Assembly (NCBI RefSeq): GCF_018614775.1
Contig: NZ_JAGGOF010000030.1
Coordinates: 1-36,208, forward strand
Source of the DNA: Pseudomonas fluorescens
GTDB taxonomy: Bacteria > Pseudomonadota > Gammaproteobacteria > Pseudomonadales > Pseudomonadaceae
DNA: 36,208 bases
Direction: 5' to 3'
Shown here in pieces: positions 25,255 through 34,560 of the stretch (position 1 is the first letter of the stretch; every line of letters begins with the position of its first letter). A model generated the notes under the pieces. The model was given only the letters and a program-made list of their open reading frames with translations, ran no database searches and was not told the DNA's origin. Made by a program: the position numbers and the translations under genes.

Positions 25255-26265
25255 TTAGATATCCGCCAACGCCGACACCAGAATCGCCTTGATGGTGTGC
25301 ATGCGATTCTCCGCCTGCTCGAAGGCGATGTTGGCCGGGGACTCGAACACCTCCTCGGTCACTTCCACGCCATTGGCCAGGTTCGGATAGCGGGCGGCGA
25401 TGTCCTTGCCGACCTTGGTTTCGCTGTTGTGGAACGCCGGCAGGCAATGCATGAATTTCACCCGTGGGTTGCCCGAGGCTTTCATCATTTGCGCGTTGAC
25501 CTGGTAGGGCAGCAATTGCTCGATGCGTTCATCCCAGGCTTCCACCGGTTCGCCCATGGACACCCAGATATCGGTGTGGATGAAGTCCACGCCCTTGACC
25601 GCTTCTTTCGGATCCTCGGTGATGGTGATGCGCGCACCACTTTCAGCGGCGAAGGCGTGGCACTGGTCGATGAAATCCTGATGCGGCCACAGGGCTTTTG
25701 GCGCGCCGATGCGTACGTCCATGCCCAGTTTGGCGCCGATCATCAGCAGCGAATTGCCCATGTTGTAGCGGGCATCGCCCAGGTAGGCATAGCTGATGTC
25801 ATGCAATGGCTTGTCGCTGTGCTCGCGCATGGTCAGGGTGTCGGCGATCATTTGGGTGGGGTGGAATTCGGCGGTCAGGCCGTTGAACACCGGCACCCCG
25901 GCGAACTTGGCCAGTTCTTCGACGATCTCCTGTTCGAAGCCCCGGTATTCGATGGCATCGAACATCCGCCCCAACACCCGTGCGGTGTCTTTCATGCTTT
26001 CCTTGTGGCCGATCTGCGACGACACCGGGTCGATGTAGGTGACGTGGGCCCCCTGGTCATGGGCCGCGACTTCGAAGGCGCAGCGGGTGCGGGTCGAGGT
26101 TTTCTCGAAGATCAGCGCGATGTTTTTACCCTTGAGGTGCGGCTGTTCGGTGCCGGTGTACTTGGCACGCTTGAGGTCGCGGGACAAGTCCAGCAGAAAG
26201 TGCAGCTCGCGGTTGGTGTGGTGCATCAGACTCAGCAGGCTGCGGTTGCGCATGTTGAACGCCAT
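25255..26265 (-). CDS. arcB: Catabolic ornithine carbamoyltransferase ArcB
   Basis: A 336-residue enzyme that splits citrulline with phosphate into ornithine and carbamoyl phosphate in the arginine deiminase pathway. The carbamoyl-phosphate motif STRTR is at 57-61; the FHPTQ motif and the ornithine loop HCLPAFHN are present. The length equals the P. aeruginosa catabolic enzyme, and the place within arcDABC separates it from the biosynthetic ArgF. The ATG has AAGGAG eight or nine bases upstream. It is 70 bp downstream of arcA. Confidence 0.96.
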   Translation of the reverse strand: MAFNMRNRSLLSLMHHTNRELHFLLDLSRDLKRAKYTGTEQPHLKGKNIALIFEKTSTRTRCAFEVAAHDQGAHVTYIDPVSSQIGHKESMKDTARVLGRMFDAIEYRGFEQEIVEELAKFAGVPVFNGLTAEFHPTQMIADTLTMREHSDKPLHDISYAYLGDARYNMGNSLLMIGAKLGMDVRIGAPKALWPHQDFIDQCHAFAAESGARITITEDPKEAVKGVDFIHTDIWVSMGEPVEAWDERIEQLLPYQVNAQMMKASGNPRVKFMHCLPAFHNSETKVGKDIAARYPNLANGVEVTEEVFESPANIAFEQAENRMHTIKAILVSALADI

Positions 26266-26335
26266 GATGTGGATCTCCTTGGGTTTCGGTTATCCCCGGG
26301 CCTGTCTTGGGTAATGACCGGCCCCGGCTCAAAGA

Positions 26336-27592
26336 TCAGTAGTCGATCGGGTCGCGAATGATCGGGCAGGTCATGCAATGGCCGCCGCCGCGGCCCCGGC
26401 CCAGTTCGCCTGCGCTGATGGTGATGACTTCGACCCCGGCCTTGCGCAGCAGCGTGTTGGTGTAGGTGTTGCGGTCGTAGCCGATCACTACCCCTGGTTC
26501 CAGGGCCACCACGTTGTTGCCGTCGTCCCACTGTTCGCGTTCGGCGGCAAAACGGTTGCCGCCGGTTTCCACCACGCGCAGCGCCGGGAGCTTGAGGGCG
26601 GCGGCCACGGTGTCGATGAAACTGGCTTCCTCGCGGCGCACGTCGATGCCGCCTGGCTTGCTCTCGTCGGGACGCAGGGAGAAGGCCACGATCTGATTGA
26701 CCACGTCCGGGAACACGGTCACCAGGTCGCGATCGCAGAAACTGAACACAGTGTCCAGGTGCATGGCTGCCCGGGACTTCGGCAAACCCGCGACGATCAC
26801 TCGCTCCACGGCCTTGTGCTTGAACAGGTTCAGCGCCAGTTGGCCAATGGCCTGGCGGGACGAGCGTTCACCCATGCCGATCAGCACCACACCGTTGCCG
26901 ATGGGCATCACGTCACCGCCTTCGAGGGTGGCGCTGCCATGGTCCAGGTCCGGGTCGCCGTACCAGATCTGGAAGTCGGCCTGGGTGAACTCGGGGTGGA
27001 ATGTATAGATGGCCGTGGTCAGCAGGGTTTCCTGGCGGCGCGCCGGCCAGTACATCGGGTTCAGGGTGACGCCGCCGTAGATCCAGCAGGTGGTGTCACG
27101 GGTGAACTGGGTGTTGGGCAGCGGCGGCAGGATGAAGCTCGAGTGTCCGAGGAAGTCGCGGAACATCTGCAGGGTCTTGCCGCCGAAGCTGTCGGGCAGG
27201 TCATCCGCCGACACGCCACCGATGAGGAATTCGGCGATACGGCGTGGTTCCAGGCTGCGTAGCCACGCACCAACCTCGTTCACCAGGCCCAGGCCCACCG
27301 AGTTGGCGGTAACCTTGCGTTGCAGAATCCAGTCCAGGGCTTCGGGAATGGCGACGATGTCGGTCAGCAGGTTGTGCATTTCCAACACGTCGATGCCCCG
27401 CTCGCGCATCTTGGTGACGAAATCGAAATGGTCGCGCTTGGCCTGGTTGACCCACAGCACGTCATCGAACAGCAGTTCATCGCAATTGTTCGGGGTCAGC
27501 CGCTGATGGGCCAAGCCAGGGGAGCAGACCATGACTTTGTGTAACTTTCCTGCCTCGGAATGAACGCCGTACTGCACTTTGTCCGTGGTCAT
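26336..27592 (-). CDS. arcA: Arginine deiminase ArcA
   Basis: A 418-residue enzyme converting arginine to citrulline and ammonia. All catalytic residues of the P. aeruginosa enzyme are present at the same numbers: Asp166 (FTRDT), Glu224 (TLEGG), His278 and Asp280 (MHLD), and the nucleophile Cys406 in GGHCMTCP. It supplies the substrate for ArcB. GGAGG lies seven bases before the ATG, the strongest ribosome site in the operon. It follows arcD by 31 bp. Confidence 0.98.
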   Translation of the reverse strand: MTTDKVQYGVHSEAGKLHKVMVCSPGLAHQRLTPNNCDELLFDDVLWVNQAKRDHFDFVTKMRERGIDVLEMHNLLTDIVAIPEALDWILQRKVTANSVGLGLVNEVGAWLRSLEPRRIAEFLIGGVSADDLPDSFGGKTLQMFRDFLGHSSFILPPLPNTQFTRDTTCWIYGGVTLNPMYWPARRQETLLTTAIYTFHPEFTQADFQIWYGDPDLDHGSATLEGGDVMPIGNGVVLIGMGERSSRQAIGQLALNLFKHKAVERVIVAGLPKSRAAMHLDTVFSFCDRDLVTVFPDVVNQIVAFSLRPDESKPGGIDVRREEASFIDTVAAALKLPALRVVETGGNRFAAEREQWDDGNNVVALEPGVVIGYDRNTYTNTLLRKAGVEVITISAGELGRGRGGGHCMTCPIIRDPIDY

Positions 27593-27623
27593 TGCCTATC
27601 CTCCAAATGAATCGATCAGCCCG

Positions 27624-29051
27624 TTACAGGGCCAGGAAGCCGTTGTAGAGCCCATAGGCGGCCACCAGGGCGCCGGCAACCACGGCGGTGAAAATCAGCT
27701 TCTCGACAGCGGTGAATACCGGCTTGCCCACTTCGCGCCTGGCCTTGGCGAACAAGACCGCTCCGGGTGCGTAAAGCAAGGCGGAGAGCAGCAGGTACTT
27801 GATCCCGCCGGCATACAGCAACCACACCGCATAGGTCAGGGCGATGACGCCGATGAGCAGATCCTTGCGACGTTCGGCAAGGGCGTTCTCATAGGTTTCG
27901 CCGCGCACTGCCAGCAGCAGCGCGTAGGCGGCCGACCACAGGTAGGGCACCAGGATCATCGACGTGGCGAGGTAGATCAGCGACAGGTAGGTGCTGGCCG
28001 AGAACAGGGTGACGATCAGGAACAACTGGACCATGGCGTTGGTCAGCCACAGGGCGTTGGCGGGCACGTGATTGGTATTCTCGCGACGCAGGAACGCCGG
28101 CATGGTGTGGTCCCTGGCAGCGGCGAACAGGATCTCGGCGCACAGCAGCACCCAGGACAACAGGGCGCCGAGCAGTGAAATGATCAAGCCAATGCTGATC
28201 AGCACCGCGCCCCAATGGCCCACCACATGCTCCAGCACCGCCGCCATGGACGGATTCTGCAGCTTCGCCAGTTCCGGTTGGGTCATGATCCCCAGGGACA
28301 GCACGTTCACCAGGACCAGAAACAGCAGCACGGTGATGAAGCCGATCACGGTGGCTTTGCCCACGTCCGAGCGCTTCTCGGCGCGGGCGGAAAAGATGCT
28401 CGCCCCCTCGATGCCAATGAACACCCAGACGGTGACCAGCATCATGTGGCGCACCTGGTTCATCACGCTGCCCAGGTCCGGATTTTTCACACCCCAGATG
28501 TCGGCCGTGAAAATGTCGAGCCTGAAGGCGAACACGGCGATCAGCACGAACAGCGCCAGCGGCACGACCTTGGCAACCGTGGTGACCAGGTTGATGAACG
28601 CGGCTTCCTTGATACCGCGCAGCACCAGAAAGTGCACGGCCCATAGCAGCAGCGAAGCGCCAATGACCGCCGCGACCGTGTTGCCTTCGCCGAAGATCGG
28701 GAAAAAATAGCCCAGGGTGCTGAACAGCAAGACGAAGTAACCGACGTTGCCCAGCCAGGCGCTGATCCAGTAACCCCAGGCCGAAGAGAACCCCATGTAG
28801 TTGCCGAATCCGGCCTTGGCATAGGCATATACGCCGCCGTCCAGGTCGGGTTTGCGATTGGCCAGGGTCTGGAACACGAAAGCCAGGGTCAACATGCCCA
28901 CCGCGGTAATCGCCCAGCCGATCAGAATGGCTCCGACGTCGGCACTGGCGGCCATGTTCTGCGGCAGGGAGAAGATGCCGCCGCCGATCATCGAGCCCAC
29001 TACCAGCGCGACCAGCGCACCCAAACGAAGCTTTGGGGGGGTATCAGACAT
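27624..29051 (-). CDS. arcD: Arginine:ornithine antiporter ArcD
   Basis: A 475-residue inner-membrane antiporter of the APC superfamily with about 12-13 helices. It brings in arginine and exports ornithine without energy cost. The first helix has the APC substrate-binding loop VGSMIGGGIFSLP (18-30). It is the first gene of arcDABC, as in P. aeruginosa. The ATG has GGAG eight bases upstream. Control is through the Anr-type site upstream. Confidence 0.96.
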   Translation of the reverse strand: MSDTPPKLRLGALVALVVGSMIGGGIFSLPQNMAASADVGAILIGWAITAVGMLTLAFVFQTLANRKPDLDGGVYAYAKAGFGNYMGFSSAWGYWISAWLGNVGYFVLLFSTLGYFFPIFGEGNTVAAVIGASLLLWAVHFLVLRGIKEAAFINLVTTVAKVVPLALFVLIAVFAFRLDIFTADIWGVKNPDLGSVMNQVRHMMLVTVWVFIGIEGASIFSARAEKRSDVGKATVIGFITVLLFLVLVNVLSLGIMTQPELAKLQNPSMAAVLEHVVGHWGAVLISIGLIISLLGALLSWVLLCAEILFAAARDHTMPAFLRRENTNHVPANALWLTNAMVQLFLIVTLFSASTYLSLIYLATSMILVPYLWSAAYALLLAVRGETYENALAERRKDLLIGVIALTYAVWLLYAGGIKYLLLSALLYAPGAVLFAKARREVGKPVFTAVEKLIFTAVVAGALVAAYGLYNGFLAL

Positions 29052-29083
29052 TGCATGACTCCGAGGCAGCAGGGGGGAGTCAC

Positions 29084-29125
29084 AGCCTACGTCGATTTCC
29101 CATTCGGTTAGCTGACCCAGATCAG
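29084..29125 (-). promoter_or_regulatory. Anr (FNR-type) box and promoter of arcDABC
   Basis: CTGATCTGGGTCAG on the minus strand (29125-29112) fits the Anr/FNR pattern TTGAT-N4-ATCAA in 8 of 10 fixed positions, with C/G at the ends and one T to G change. A -10-like TAGGCT lies at 29089-29084. If the box is centred at -41.5, transcription starts near 29077, seven bases after the -10 hexamer, as in class II FNR promoters. This predicts low-oxygen induction of the operon, as known for P. aeruginosa arcDABC. Confidence 0.78.
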
Positions 29126-29138
29126 CAGGCGGCGCTGA

Positions 29139-30485
29139 TCACCATTGCGCTCGATGGGCGCCGAGTGCCGTCGCCGCAAGTGTCCACTGCCAAGGCGTGC
29201 CGCTGATTTTCAGCGGCACCTGCAATCGACGCGCCGGCCCCCATGGCGTCTGCTCGACCAGCAGGCCCAGATCATGCTCGTCCTCGGGCCGTAGCCCGGC
29301 ATGGACGCCCGTTCCCCGCTCGATCAGCAGCCTTGCCGTACGCGCCAGTGACAGGCGTGCCGAGCCGCCGCCCCCGCTCGCCAAGCGCCGGGCCAGCAAC
29401 ACCAGGGCGCTGGCCGCCATCAGGTAACCGGTGCCATGGTCCAGGGCCTGCACGGGCAGCGGTGTCGGTTTGTCCGTCTGTTTCCAGCCCATGCCGGCCT
29501 CGGCGATGCCGCAGCTCATCTGCACCAGGCTGTCGAAGCCGCGGCGGTTCTGCCACGGGCCGCTCCAGCCGTAGGCATTGAGGCTGACGTCGATCAGCCC
29601 GGGGGCGATTTTTCGGCGTTGTTCGGCGCCGTAGCCCAGGCGTTCCAGGGCGTCGGCCCGGTAGCCGTGCAGGAGCAGGTCGGCGTCCTTGAGCAAGGCT
29701 TCGAAGGTTGCGCGGTCGTCGGGCCGGTGCAAGTCGAGGCGGCTGCAGCGTTTGCCCAGGGTGACTTCCGGGACCACGCCTGGCTCGTCCCAGGTCGGCG
29801 GGTCGATGCGCAGGACGTCGGCGCCCAGCCCGGCCAGGAAGCGGCTGGCAATGGGACCGGCCAGCACGCGGGTCAGGTCCAGCACCTTGAGGCCTGCCAG
29901 TGGCTGGGCCACGGAGCCGAGCCAGGCGCTGCGCTGCTCACCTGCGGTTTCAACGAAGTGCACCAGCGGCTCGGCATTCACGGCCTTGCCTTGCGGATGC
30001 GCCTGCCAGGCCTGCCACGAACGCATCTCGGCAGCGCAGCCCCCGGCGTCGACCACGGCCTGTTCCAACTCAGTCTTGTTCCAGCGAGCGACTTTTGTCG
30101 CCATGTCGGCGCGATCAATGCAGGCCCCGAGGACTTTTTCCGCCGCCAGTCGGTGATGAGGGGCGTTGGTGTGCAAGCGAATCCAACCGTCGGCCGTGGC
30201 GTAGTCGCCGGCCACCGGGTCCCACATCGGCGGGAGGTTCCAGCCGATGGGGCGCAGGGACGTGGCGAACCAGAATGAGGCCAGGCGCCGGTCGACTTCC
30301 AGCGCTGGCAGGCGTCCGGTGTGCTGATGGATCAGTTCGGCGACGGCCTGGCCGGCCGCGGCAAGGCTGGCGCAGGCCAGCTCGGTGACCGCGAACGCGG
30401 AGGGCAGGGCGCCTTCACCGGTAAATATGATCGGGGTCGTGGGCAAGCCGAGGGAGGCTTGGACGGTTGTGAGCAGATCAGTCAT
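29139..30485 (-). CDS. Family III CoA-transferase (CaiB/BaiF type) with permuted motif order
   Basis: A 448-residue protein of the CaiB/BaiF class, which moves CoA between carboxylic acids. The segment that normally opens the family, PLAGLKVLDLTRVLAGP with LGADVLRIDPP, is at 195-230. The putative catalytic aspartate is Asp349 in ALDHGTGYL. The segments that normally close the family, a DGWIRLH stretch with KVLG and a HPQGKAV motif, come first (about 98-170). The order therefore looks circularly permuted. From memory similar proteins are common in Pseudomonas, with unknown substrate. AGGAGG lies six bases before the ATG at 30485. The arc promoter sits just beyond its stop. Confidence 0.85.
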   Translation of the reverse strand: MTDLLTTVQASLGLPTTPIIFTGEGALPSAFAVTELACASLAAAGQAVAELIHQHTGRLPALEVDRRLASFWFATSLRPIGWNLPPMWDPVAGDYATADGWIRLHTNAPHHRLAAEKVLGACIDRADMATKVARWNKTELEQAVVDAGGCAAEMRSWQAWQAHPQGKAVNAEPLVHFVETAGEQRSAWLGSVAQPLAGLKVLDLTRVLAGPIASRFLAGLGADVLRIDPPTWDEPGVVPEVTLGKRCSRLDLHRPDDRATFEALLKDADLLLHGYRADALERLGYGAEQRRKIAPGLIDVSLNAYGWSGPWQNRRGFDSLVQMSCGIAEAGMGWKQTDKPTPLPVQALDHGTGYLMAASALVLLARRLASGGGGSARLSLARTARLLIERGTGVHAGLRPEDEHDLGLLVEQTPWGPARRLQVPLKISGTPWQWTLAATALGAHRAQW

Positions 30486-30529
30486 CGCGGGCCTCCTGAG
30501 TGAGAAGGCGAGCATAGATCAAATTGATT

Positions 30530-30934
30530 TCATTCGGAGTCACTGCGCGGCGCCCGCGTGCACTTCACCGGGCGCGACCAGACCCACAAGTTGCCCAGGC
30601 CCATGCCGGCCAGGGCCAGGTAGACCGGCCAGGCATGTTCGAGCATCACCAGCATCAGGCCGGCGCAGAGCAGCATGCTGACGGTGGCGCCGACCTTGGC
30701 CCGGCGTGGAATGACCCTGCCGTTGCGCCAGTTGTGCAGCATGGGGCCGAACAGCCGATGACGCTCCAGCCAGGCGCTCAAGCGCGGCGAACTGCGCGTC
30801 GCGGCCCAGGCGGCCAGCAGAATGAACTCGGTGGTCGGCAGGCCGGGGACGACGATGGCGATCAGGCCGATGGCGAGGCTGACGTAGGCGAGCAGGCCGA
30901 AGAGCAGTTGGGCGAGTTTCTTGGGGTGGTTCAT
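30530..30934 (-). CDS. YbaN/DUF454 family inner-membrane protein
   Basis: A 134-residue membrane protein with two N-terminal helices (about 10-42, with AIVVPGLPTTEFILLAAWA) and two C-terminal ones (about 80-113). The VPGLPTTEF and S-x-R-L-x-x-W-L-E-x-H-R-L-F-G segment is the DUF454 signature. Function is unknown; the family is often near heme or iron genes, and here it lies beside the heme cluster. The ATG at 30934 has AAAGGTG upstream; a GTG at 30940 is less likely. It lies 44 bp upstream of the CoA-transferase gene. Confidence 0.85.
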   Translation of the reverse strand: MNHPKKLAQLLFGLLAYVSLAIGLIAIVVPGLPTTEFILLAAWAATRSSPRLSAWLERHRLFGPMLHNWRNGRVIPRRAKVGATVSMLLCAGLMLVMLEHAWPVYLALAGMGLGNLWVWSRPVKCTRAPRSDSE

Positions 30935-30962
30935 CAGCACCTTTCAGTCATGCATGTTTCCT

Positions 30963-31050
30963 TGTGGGAGCGGGCTTGCTCGCGAAGGCGGTGTCAGTTA
31001 ACGATGATGTCGACTGACACACCGCCTTCGCGAGCAAGCCCGCTCCCACA
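30963..31050. repeat. Paired REP element with 32-bp perfect arms
   Basis: Arms 30963-30994 and 31019-31050 are perfect reverse complements (start TGTGGGAGCGGGCTTGCTCG), with partial pairing continuing inward. It lies 14 bp beyond the hemO stop (31065, minus), so it is the likely 3' structure of the heme operon. Confidence 0.94.
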
Positions 31051-31064
31051 TTTGAACAACGGTA

Positions 31065-31655
31065 TCAAGCCAACTCGACGGTATAAGCCTGCTCCAGCAA
31101 CACGGTAAACCGGTTGAACGCAGCCAGCGCACCTTTATCCGCCTCGGCCTCCTGCTGTTCGGTGAGGGGCAACTCGTCGAGGGTGCGGGTGAAGGTTTTC
31201 CAGCCCTCGGCGCGCCCGCCGACGGGTTCTGCCAGGTGCCGGGCGCCGAAGGTTTCGCTCAGCCCCAGGCCTTCGGCGCGCTTGATCAGGAAGGCGGCGC
31301 CGAGTTTGGAGCCTTCAGAGACGAACAACCAACCGAGGGCTTCGGCCTGGGTTGGCTTGTTCAGCGCACCGGCCACCGGCGCCGGCACTTCGGTGTCCAG
31401 GTCCGCCAGGTCGGCTTTCGCTGCTTCGGCCCGGCAGCGGCTCGGCAGGTCGGGGAACAGGCGGGCCAGCTCGGCGTCGTTGTACAGCGCCACCAACTCC
31501 GACTGGAACAGGTACTGGGCGACGACGAACCGGGCGAAGCTGGCCGGGGTTTCGAACGGGGCGTGGGCCTTGACCAGGGCGTCGAGCTTGCCGTGGGGCT
31601 CGTGGGTGATCTGGTTGAGGCGCTGGGAGCGCGAGGTGGGGCGTTGGGTGCTCAT
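31065..31655 (-). CDS. hemO: Heme oxygenase HemO/PigA (biliverdin-producing)
   Basis: A 196-residue cytosolic enzyme that opens imported heme to release iron, CO and biliverdin. The proximal heme ligand is His21 in EPHGKL, matching His26 of P. aeruginosa PigA. GWLFVSEGSKLGAAFLIKRA (108-127) is the distal helix region. Residues linked to the unusual beta/delta cleavage of PigA are kept: Asn14, Lys29 and Phe111 align with Asn19, Lys34 and Phe117, while Arg126 replaces Lys132. Beta/delta-biliverdin is therefore the likely product; the alignment is from memory. AAGGA precedes the ATG. It lies downstream of the heme receptor, across 191 bp with a degraded REP. Confidence 0.94.
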   Translation of the reverse strand: MSTQRPTSRSQRLNQITHEPHGKLDALVKAHAPFETPASFARFVVAQYLFQSELVALYNDAELARLFPDLPSRCRAEAAKADLADLDTEVPAPVAGALNKPTQAEALGWLFVSEGSKLGAAFLIKRAEGLGLSETFGARHLAEPVGGRAEGWKTFTRTLDELPLTEQQEAEADKGALAAFNRFTVLLEQAYTVELA

Positions 31656-31731
31656 CAGTATTTCCTTCGAATGGACATTGTTGTTGCGAGGGATGTTTTC
31701 CCGCTTGGAGCAGGCCTTGTGGCAGCGCTAT

Positions 31732-31820
31732 CTGTGGGAGCAAGGCTTGCCCGCGATGAAGCCAGCGCGGTCCCTCAGGAGTCGAGGCGCCTGTATCGCG
31801 AGCAAGCTTTGCTCCCACAG
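31732..31820. repeat. Divergent REP pair between heme receptor and hemO
   Basis: CTGTGGGAGCAAGGCTTGCC (31732-31751) faces TATCGCGAGCAAGCTTTGCT (from 31794, ending CCCACAG at 31820). The arms match with several differences. It lies within the presumed receptor-hemO transcript and may separate their expression. Confidence 0.82.
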
Positions 31821-31846
31821 CGGATCGGTTTGCCGCAGTGGTCGAA

Positions 31847-34441
31847 TCAGATATCCCAAACCAGGTTGACCGCGAAATTGCGGCCGGGCGCCGTCAGGCG
31901 GTCGAGGTTGGCGGGGCTCAGCACCGCGGCTTCGCCGACGCTGTCGTAGCCGCGTACGTCATCCCACAGCCAGTACTGCTTGTCGGTGAGGTTGTAGAGG
32001 CCGCCGCTGACGGTGATGTCCTGGGTCACCTTGTAGAAACCGCTGAGGTCGAGGATGCCGAAACCCGGGGTCTTGAACTGGCTGCTCACGCCATCGGGCG
32101 AGTTGAAATTGCTGTCGTCGACGCGGTCTTTTTTCTTCACCAGGGTCCAGCTGAGCAAGGTGCCGTAGTGGTCCTGGTCGTAGCCCAGGCCGAACACGCC
32201 GGTCAGCGGGTTGACGCTGTTGAGCGGCTGGCCGGTGTCGTTGTTGCGACCGTAGGCGTAGGCCACCGAACCCTGGGTATACAGGCCTTGCGGCGCGCCA
32301 AACAGATCCAGGTCCAGGCGCCCCTTGACCTCGGCGCCCTTGATGGTTGCGTGCTTGATGTTGTTGCTCTGGAAGGTCAACTGGTCGGCGCCGGGGGTGA
32401 TCGCGTCCTCGTTGATGAAATCGCGGTACTTGTTGTAGAACACCGCCACGTCGAACGAACCTGAATCGAAACGGCCGCGCAGGCCGGTCTCGTAGCTCTG
32501 GCTTTTTTCCGGTTCCAGGTCGGGATTGGGCGCCACGCTGTAGCCGACGCCGGCGTTGTCGAAGCGACCGTACAAGGCCTTGGCGGTCGGGGTGCGGAAG
32601 CCTTCGGCGTACTGTCCATAACCGGTGTACTGGTCGTTGAAGGCGTAGGTCAGGCCGAACTTGGGCGAGACGCGGTGCCACGTTTTGTCACGGTCGCTGA
32701 CATCACCGGCGCCGGTCGGGTCGGCCGTGTTCAGGAACGCCTGGGTGATGTGTGGCTTGAGCTGGGTGTAGTCGTAGCGCAGGCCTGGGGTGAAGGTCCA
32801 CCTGTCCCAGCTGATCTGGTCCTGGGCGAACACGCTGTAGGTGTTGATGGTCGGGTCGGGGAAATCACTGGCCTTGGCCAGGACATCCGCCGCGCTGGTG
32901 GCACCTGTCGCGATGCAGCCCCGGCCAACCGCCAGGCAAACACCCGTGCCGCTGCGCGAGCCTGTCACCTTCTGTTGCTTGATGGTGGCGCCGTAGGTCA
33001 GTGCGTGATCGGTGTCGGCGAGACTGAAGGCCTTGTCCAGTTGCGCGTCGAAGACCCACTGCTTCTCTTCATAGAGGGTGTCCCGGCTGCGCAGAACCTG
33101 GCGGGTGATCGGGAAGTAGAATTCCTCGGTGCTCTGGTCGGTCTTGGCGACCTGATGGTTCAGGCTCCACTTCACGTTATCGGCCAGCAGACTGTCCAGG
33201 GCGAAGCTGTGCTCCAGGCCGAAACGCTCGCGGGTGATGGTGTCATTACCGGTGCGCCACTGGTACATGCCGCCGGGCAGCAGGGAGGCGGGAATGGCCG
33301 GACCACCGTTGGAATAGGGGCCGCCATAGGCGCTTTTCAGGTCGGTGTCGCGATCGTCCTTGTACTTCTCGTAGACCAGGCCCAGGCGCGCCTCATCGCC
33401 GTAGTTCCAGCCGAGCTTGGCGAGCACGTTGTGGGCGCGAACGTCTTGCGGGTTGGCCGCGGTGCGGTCCAGGCCGGTGCCGTTGTCGCTGCCGTAGGAT
33501 TCGGTTTCGTGACCGTCGCGCTGGCTGTAGTGCAACAGGCCGTCGAAGGCCCCGCTGCGACCGGCGACAGTGGCAGACTTGAGCCAGCTGTCATCGGCGG
33601 AGCTGTAGCCGGTCTTCAGGCGAGCACCGACGTCCTGGCCGGGCTTGATGATGTCGTCCGGGTCCAGGGTGAAATAGCTGACGGCGCCGCCAATGGCATT
33701 GCTGCCGTACAGCACCGAGGCCGGGCCGCGAAGGATTTCCACGCGCTTGACGATTTCCGGGTCGAGGTAGTTGCGCTGGGTCTTGGCGTAGGGACCGTTG
33801 AAGAAACCGTCGGGGATTTCCACGCCGTCGACCTGGGTCAGGATCCGGTTGCCGTCAATGCCGCGGATGTTGTAGCCGCTGATGCCGCCACGCTGGCCCG
33901 CACCGCCCACCGAAACGCCGGGCTCGTAGCGCACCAGCTCCTTGATGGTATTGACGCTGTTACGGTCCAGTGCCTGGCGGTCATGGACGGTGACCGTGCT
34001 CGGTACGCCGGTGATGTCCTGTGCCTGGCGGGTGGCGCTGATGGTCACCTGTTGCAGGTCCATCACGCTGGCGGTGCTGCGCGTTTCCAGGACGACGCTG
34101 TGGTCGCCCAGTTTGTGGTAGCTCAGGTTCGTTCCCAGCAACAGGTGTTCCAGGGCTTTTTCCGCCGGCAGTGAACCGTTTACCCCCGGCGAGGCGACGC
34201 CTTCGGCCAATTCCGCCGACAGGCCGACCTGCCAGCCCGTGACGGCGGTGAATGCGTTCAACGCCGAGACCAGCGGCTGCCGGGCGATGGCAAAGGTGTA
34301 GTCGCCCATGTTCCGCGCGGGCGGTTGCGCCGCCGTGGCGGCGAGGACGACAGGGACGGTGCCGGCCATCAGGATGGCGGCGGTCAACAACGACAGCGCG
34401 CAAGCAGGAGAGAGGAACCGGCAGGTAAGGCGAGAGGACAT
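31847..34441 (-). CDS. TonB-dependent heme/hemoglobin receptor with STN signalling domain (HxuA-like)
   Basis: An 864-residue outer-membrane receptor. Signal peptide about 1-34 (VPVVLA). An N-terminal STN domain (about 45-100) lets it signal to the FecR-type regulator. Then a plug domain ([12 protein letters not shown] onward, with [20 protein letters not shown]) and a 22-strand barrel end in a terminal aromatic-poor FAVNLVWDI. The heme-receptor marks FRTP (615-618, FRAP box) and NPDL (639-642, NPNL box) are present, but the histidine often found between them is absent. ATG 34441 has GGAG nine bases upstream; ATG 34462 has none. It is downstream of the fecI/fecR pair and upstream of hemO. HxuA of P. 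aeruginosa (with hxuI/hxuR) is the closest analogue by context. Confidence 0.9.
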   Translation of the reverse strand: MSSRLTCRFLSPACALSLLTAAILMAGTVPVVLAATAAQPPARNMGDYTFAIARQPLVSALNAFTAVTGWQVGLSAELAEGVASPGVNGSLPAEKALEHLLLGTNLSYHKLGDHSVVLETRSTASVMDLQQVTISATRQAQDITGVPSTVTVHDRQALDRNSVNTIKELVRYEPGVSVGGAGQRGGISGYNIRGIDGNRILTQVDGVEIPDGFFNGPYAKTQRNYLDPEIVKRVEILRGPASVLYGSNAIGGAVSYFTLDPDDIIKPGQDVGARLKTGYSSADDSWLKSATVAGRSGAFDGLLHYSQRDGHETESYGSDNGTGLDRTAANPQDVRAHNVLAKLGWNYGDEARLGLVYEKYKDDRDTDLKSAYGGPYSNGGPAIPASLLPGGMYQWRTGNDTITRERFGLEHSFALDSLLADNVKWSLNHQVAKTDQSTEEFYFPITRQVLRSRDTLYEEKQWVFDAQLDKAFSLADTDHALTYGATIKQQKVTGSRSGTGVCLAVGRGCIATGATSAADVLAKASDFPDPTINTYSVFAQDQISWDRWTFTPGLRYDYTQLKPHITQAFLNTADPTGAGDVSDRDKTWHRVSPKFGLTYAFNDQYTGYGQYAEGFRTPTAKALYGRFDNAGVGYSVAPNPDLEPEKSQSYETGLRGRFDSGSFDVAVFYNKYRDFINEDAITPGADQLTFQSNNIKHATIKGAEVKGRLDLDLFGAPQGLYTQGSVAYAYGRNNDTGQPLNSVNPLTGVFGLGYDQDHYGTLLSWTLVKKKDRVDDSNFNSPDGVSSQFKTPGFGILDLSGFYKVTQDITVSGGLYNLTDKQYWLWDDVRGYDSVGEAAVLSPANLDRLTAPGRNFAVNLVWDI

Positions 34442-34476
34442 CAATAGCGCTCCGTGTCGCATCGGTTATAGGTGCA

Positions 34477-34507
34477 GATTCGCATTTATGGATGCGAATC
34501 AATTGCA
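34477..34507 (-). promoter_or_regulatory. Inverted repeat upstream of the heme receptor
   Basis: GATTCGCAT (34477-34485) and ATGCGAATC (34492-34500) form a perfect 9-bp inverted repeat with a 6-base centre. The overlapping TGCGAATCAATTGCA (34493-34507) loosely fits a 7-1-7 Fur site. It lies 36-66 bp upstream of the receptor start, where a promoter for the sigma factor of this cluster or a second Fur site would be expected. The repeat is certain and the role is inferred. Confidence 0.4.
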
Positions 34508-34560
34508 TTGGCTATAACAAGACGAACCAGCGGAGCCTATCGAGTAAAAATAATCTTCAT

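Noticed and set aside
26282..26330. Terminator between arcA and arcB
   Set aside because: The CCCCGGGCC/GGCCCCGG segments do not form a continuous stem and no T-run follows.
31656..31731. Separate Fur box for hemO
   Set aside because: No stretch resembles the Fur consensus; hemO is better explained by read-through from the receptor or an unrecognised promoter.
32675..34174. 499-codon plus-strand open frame
   Set aside because: Shadow of the heme receptor gene, with no recognisable domains.
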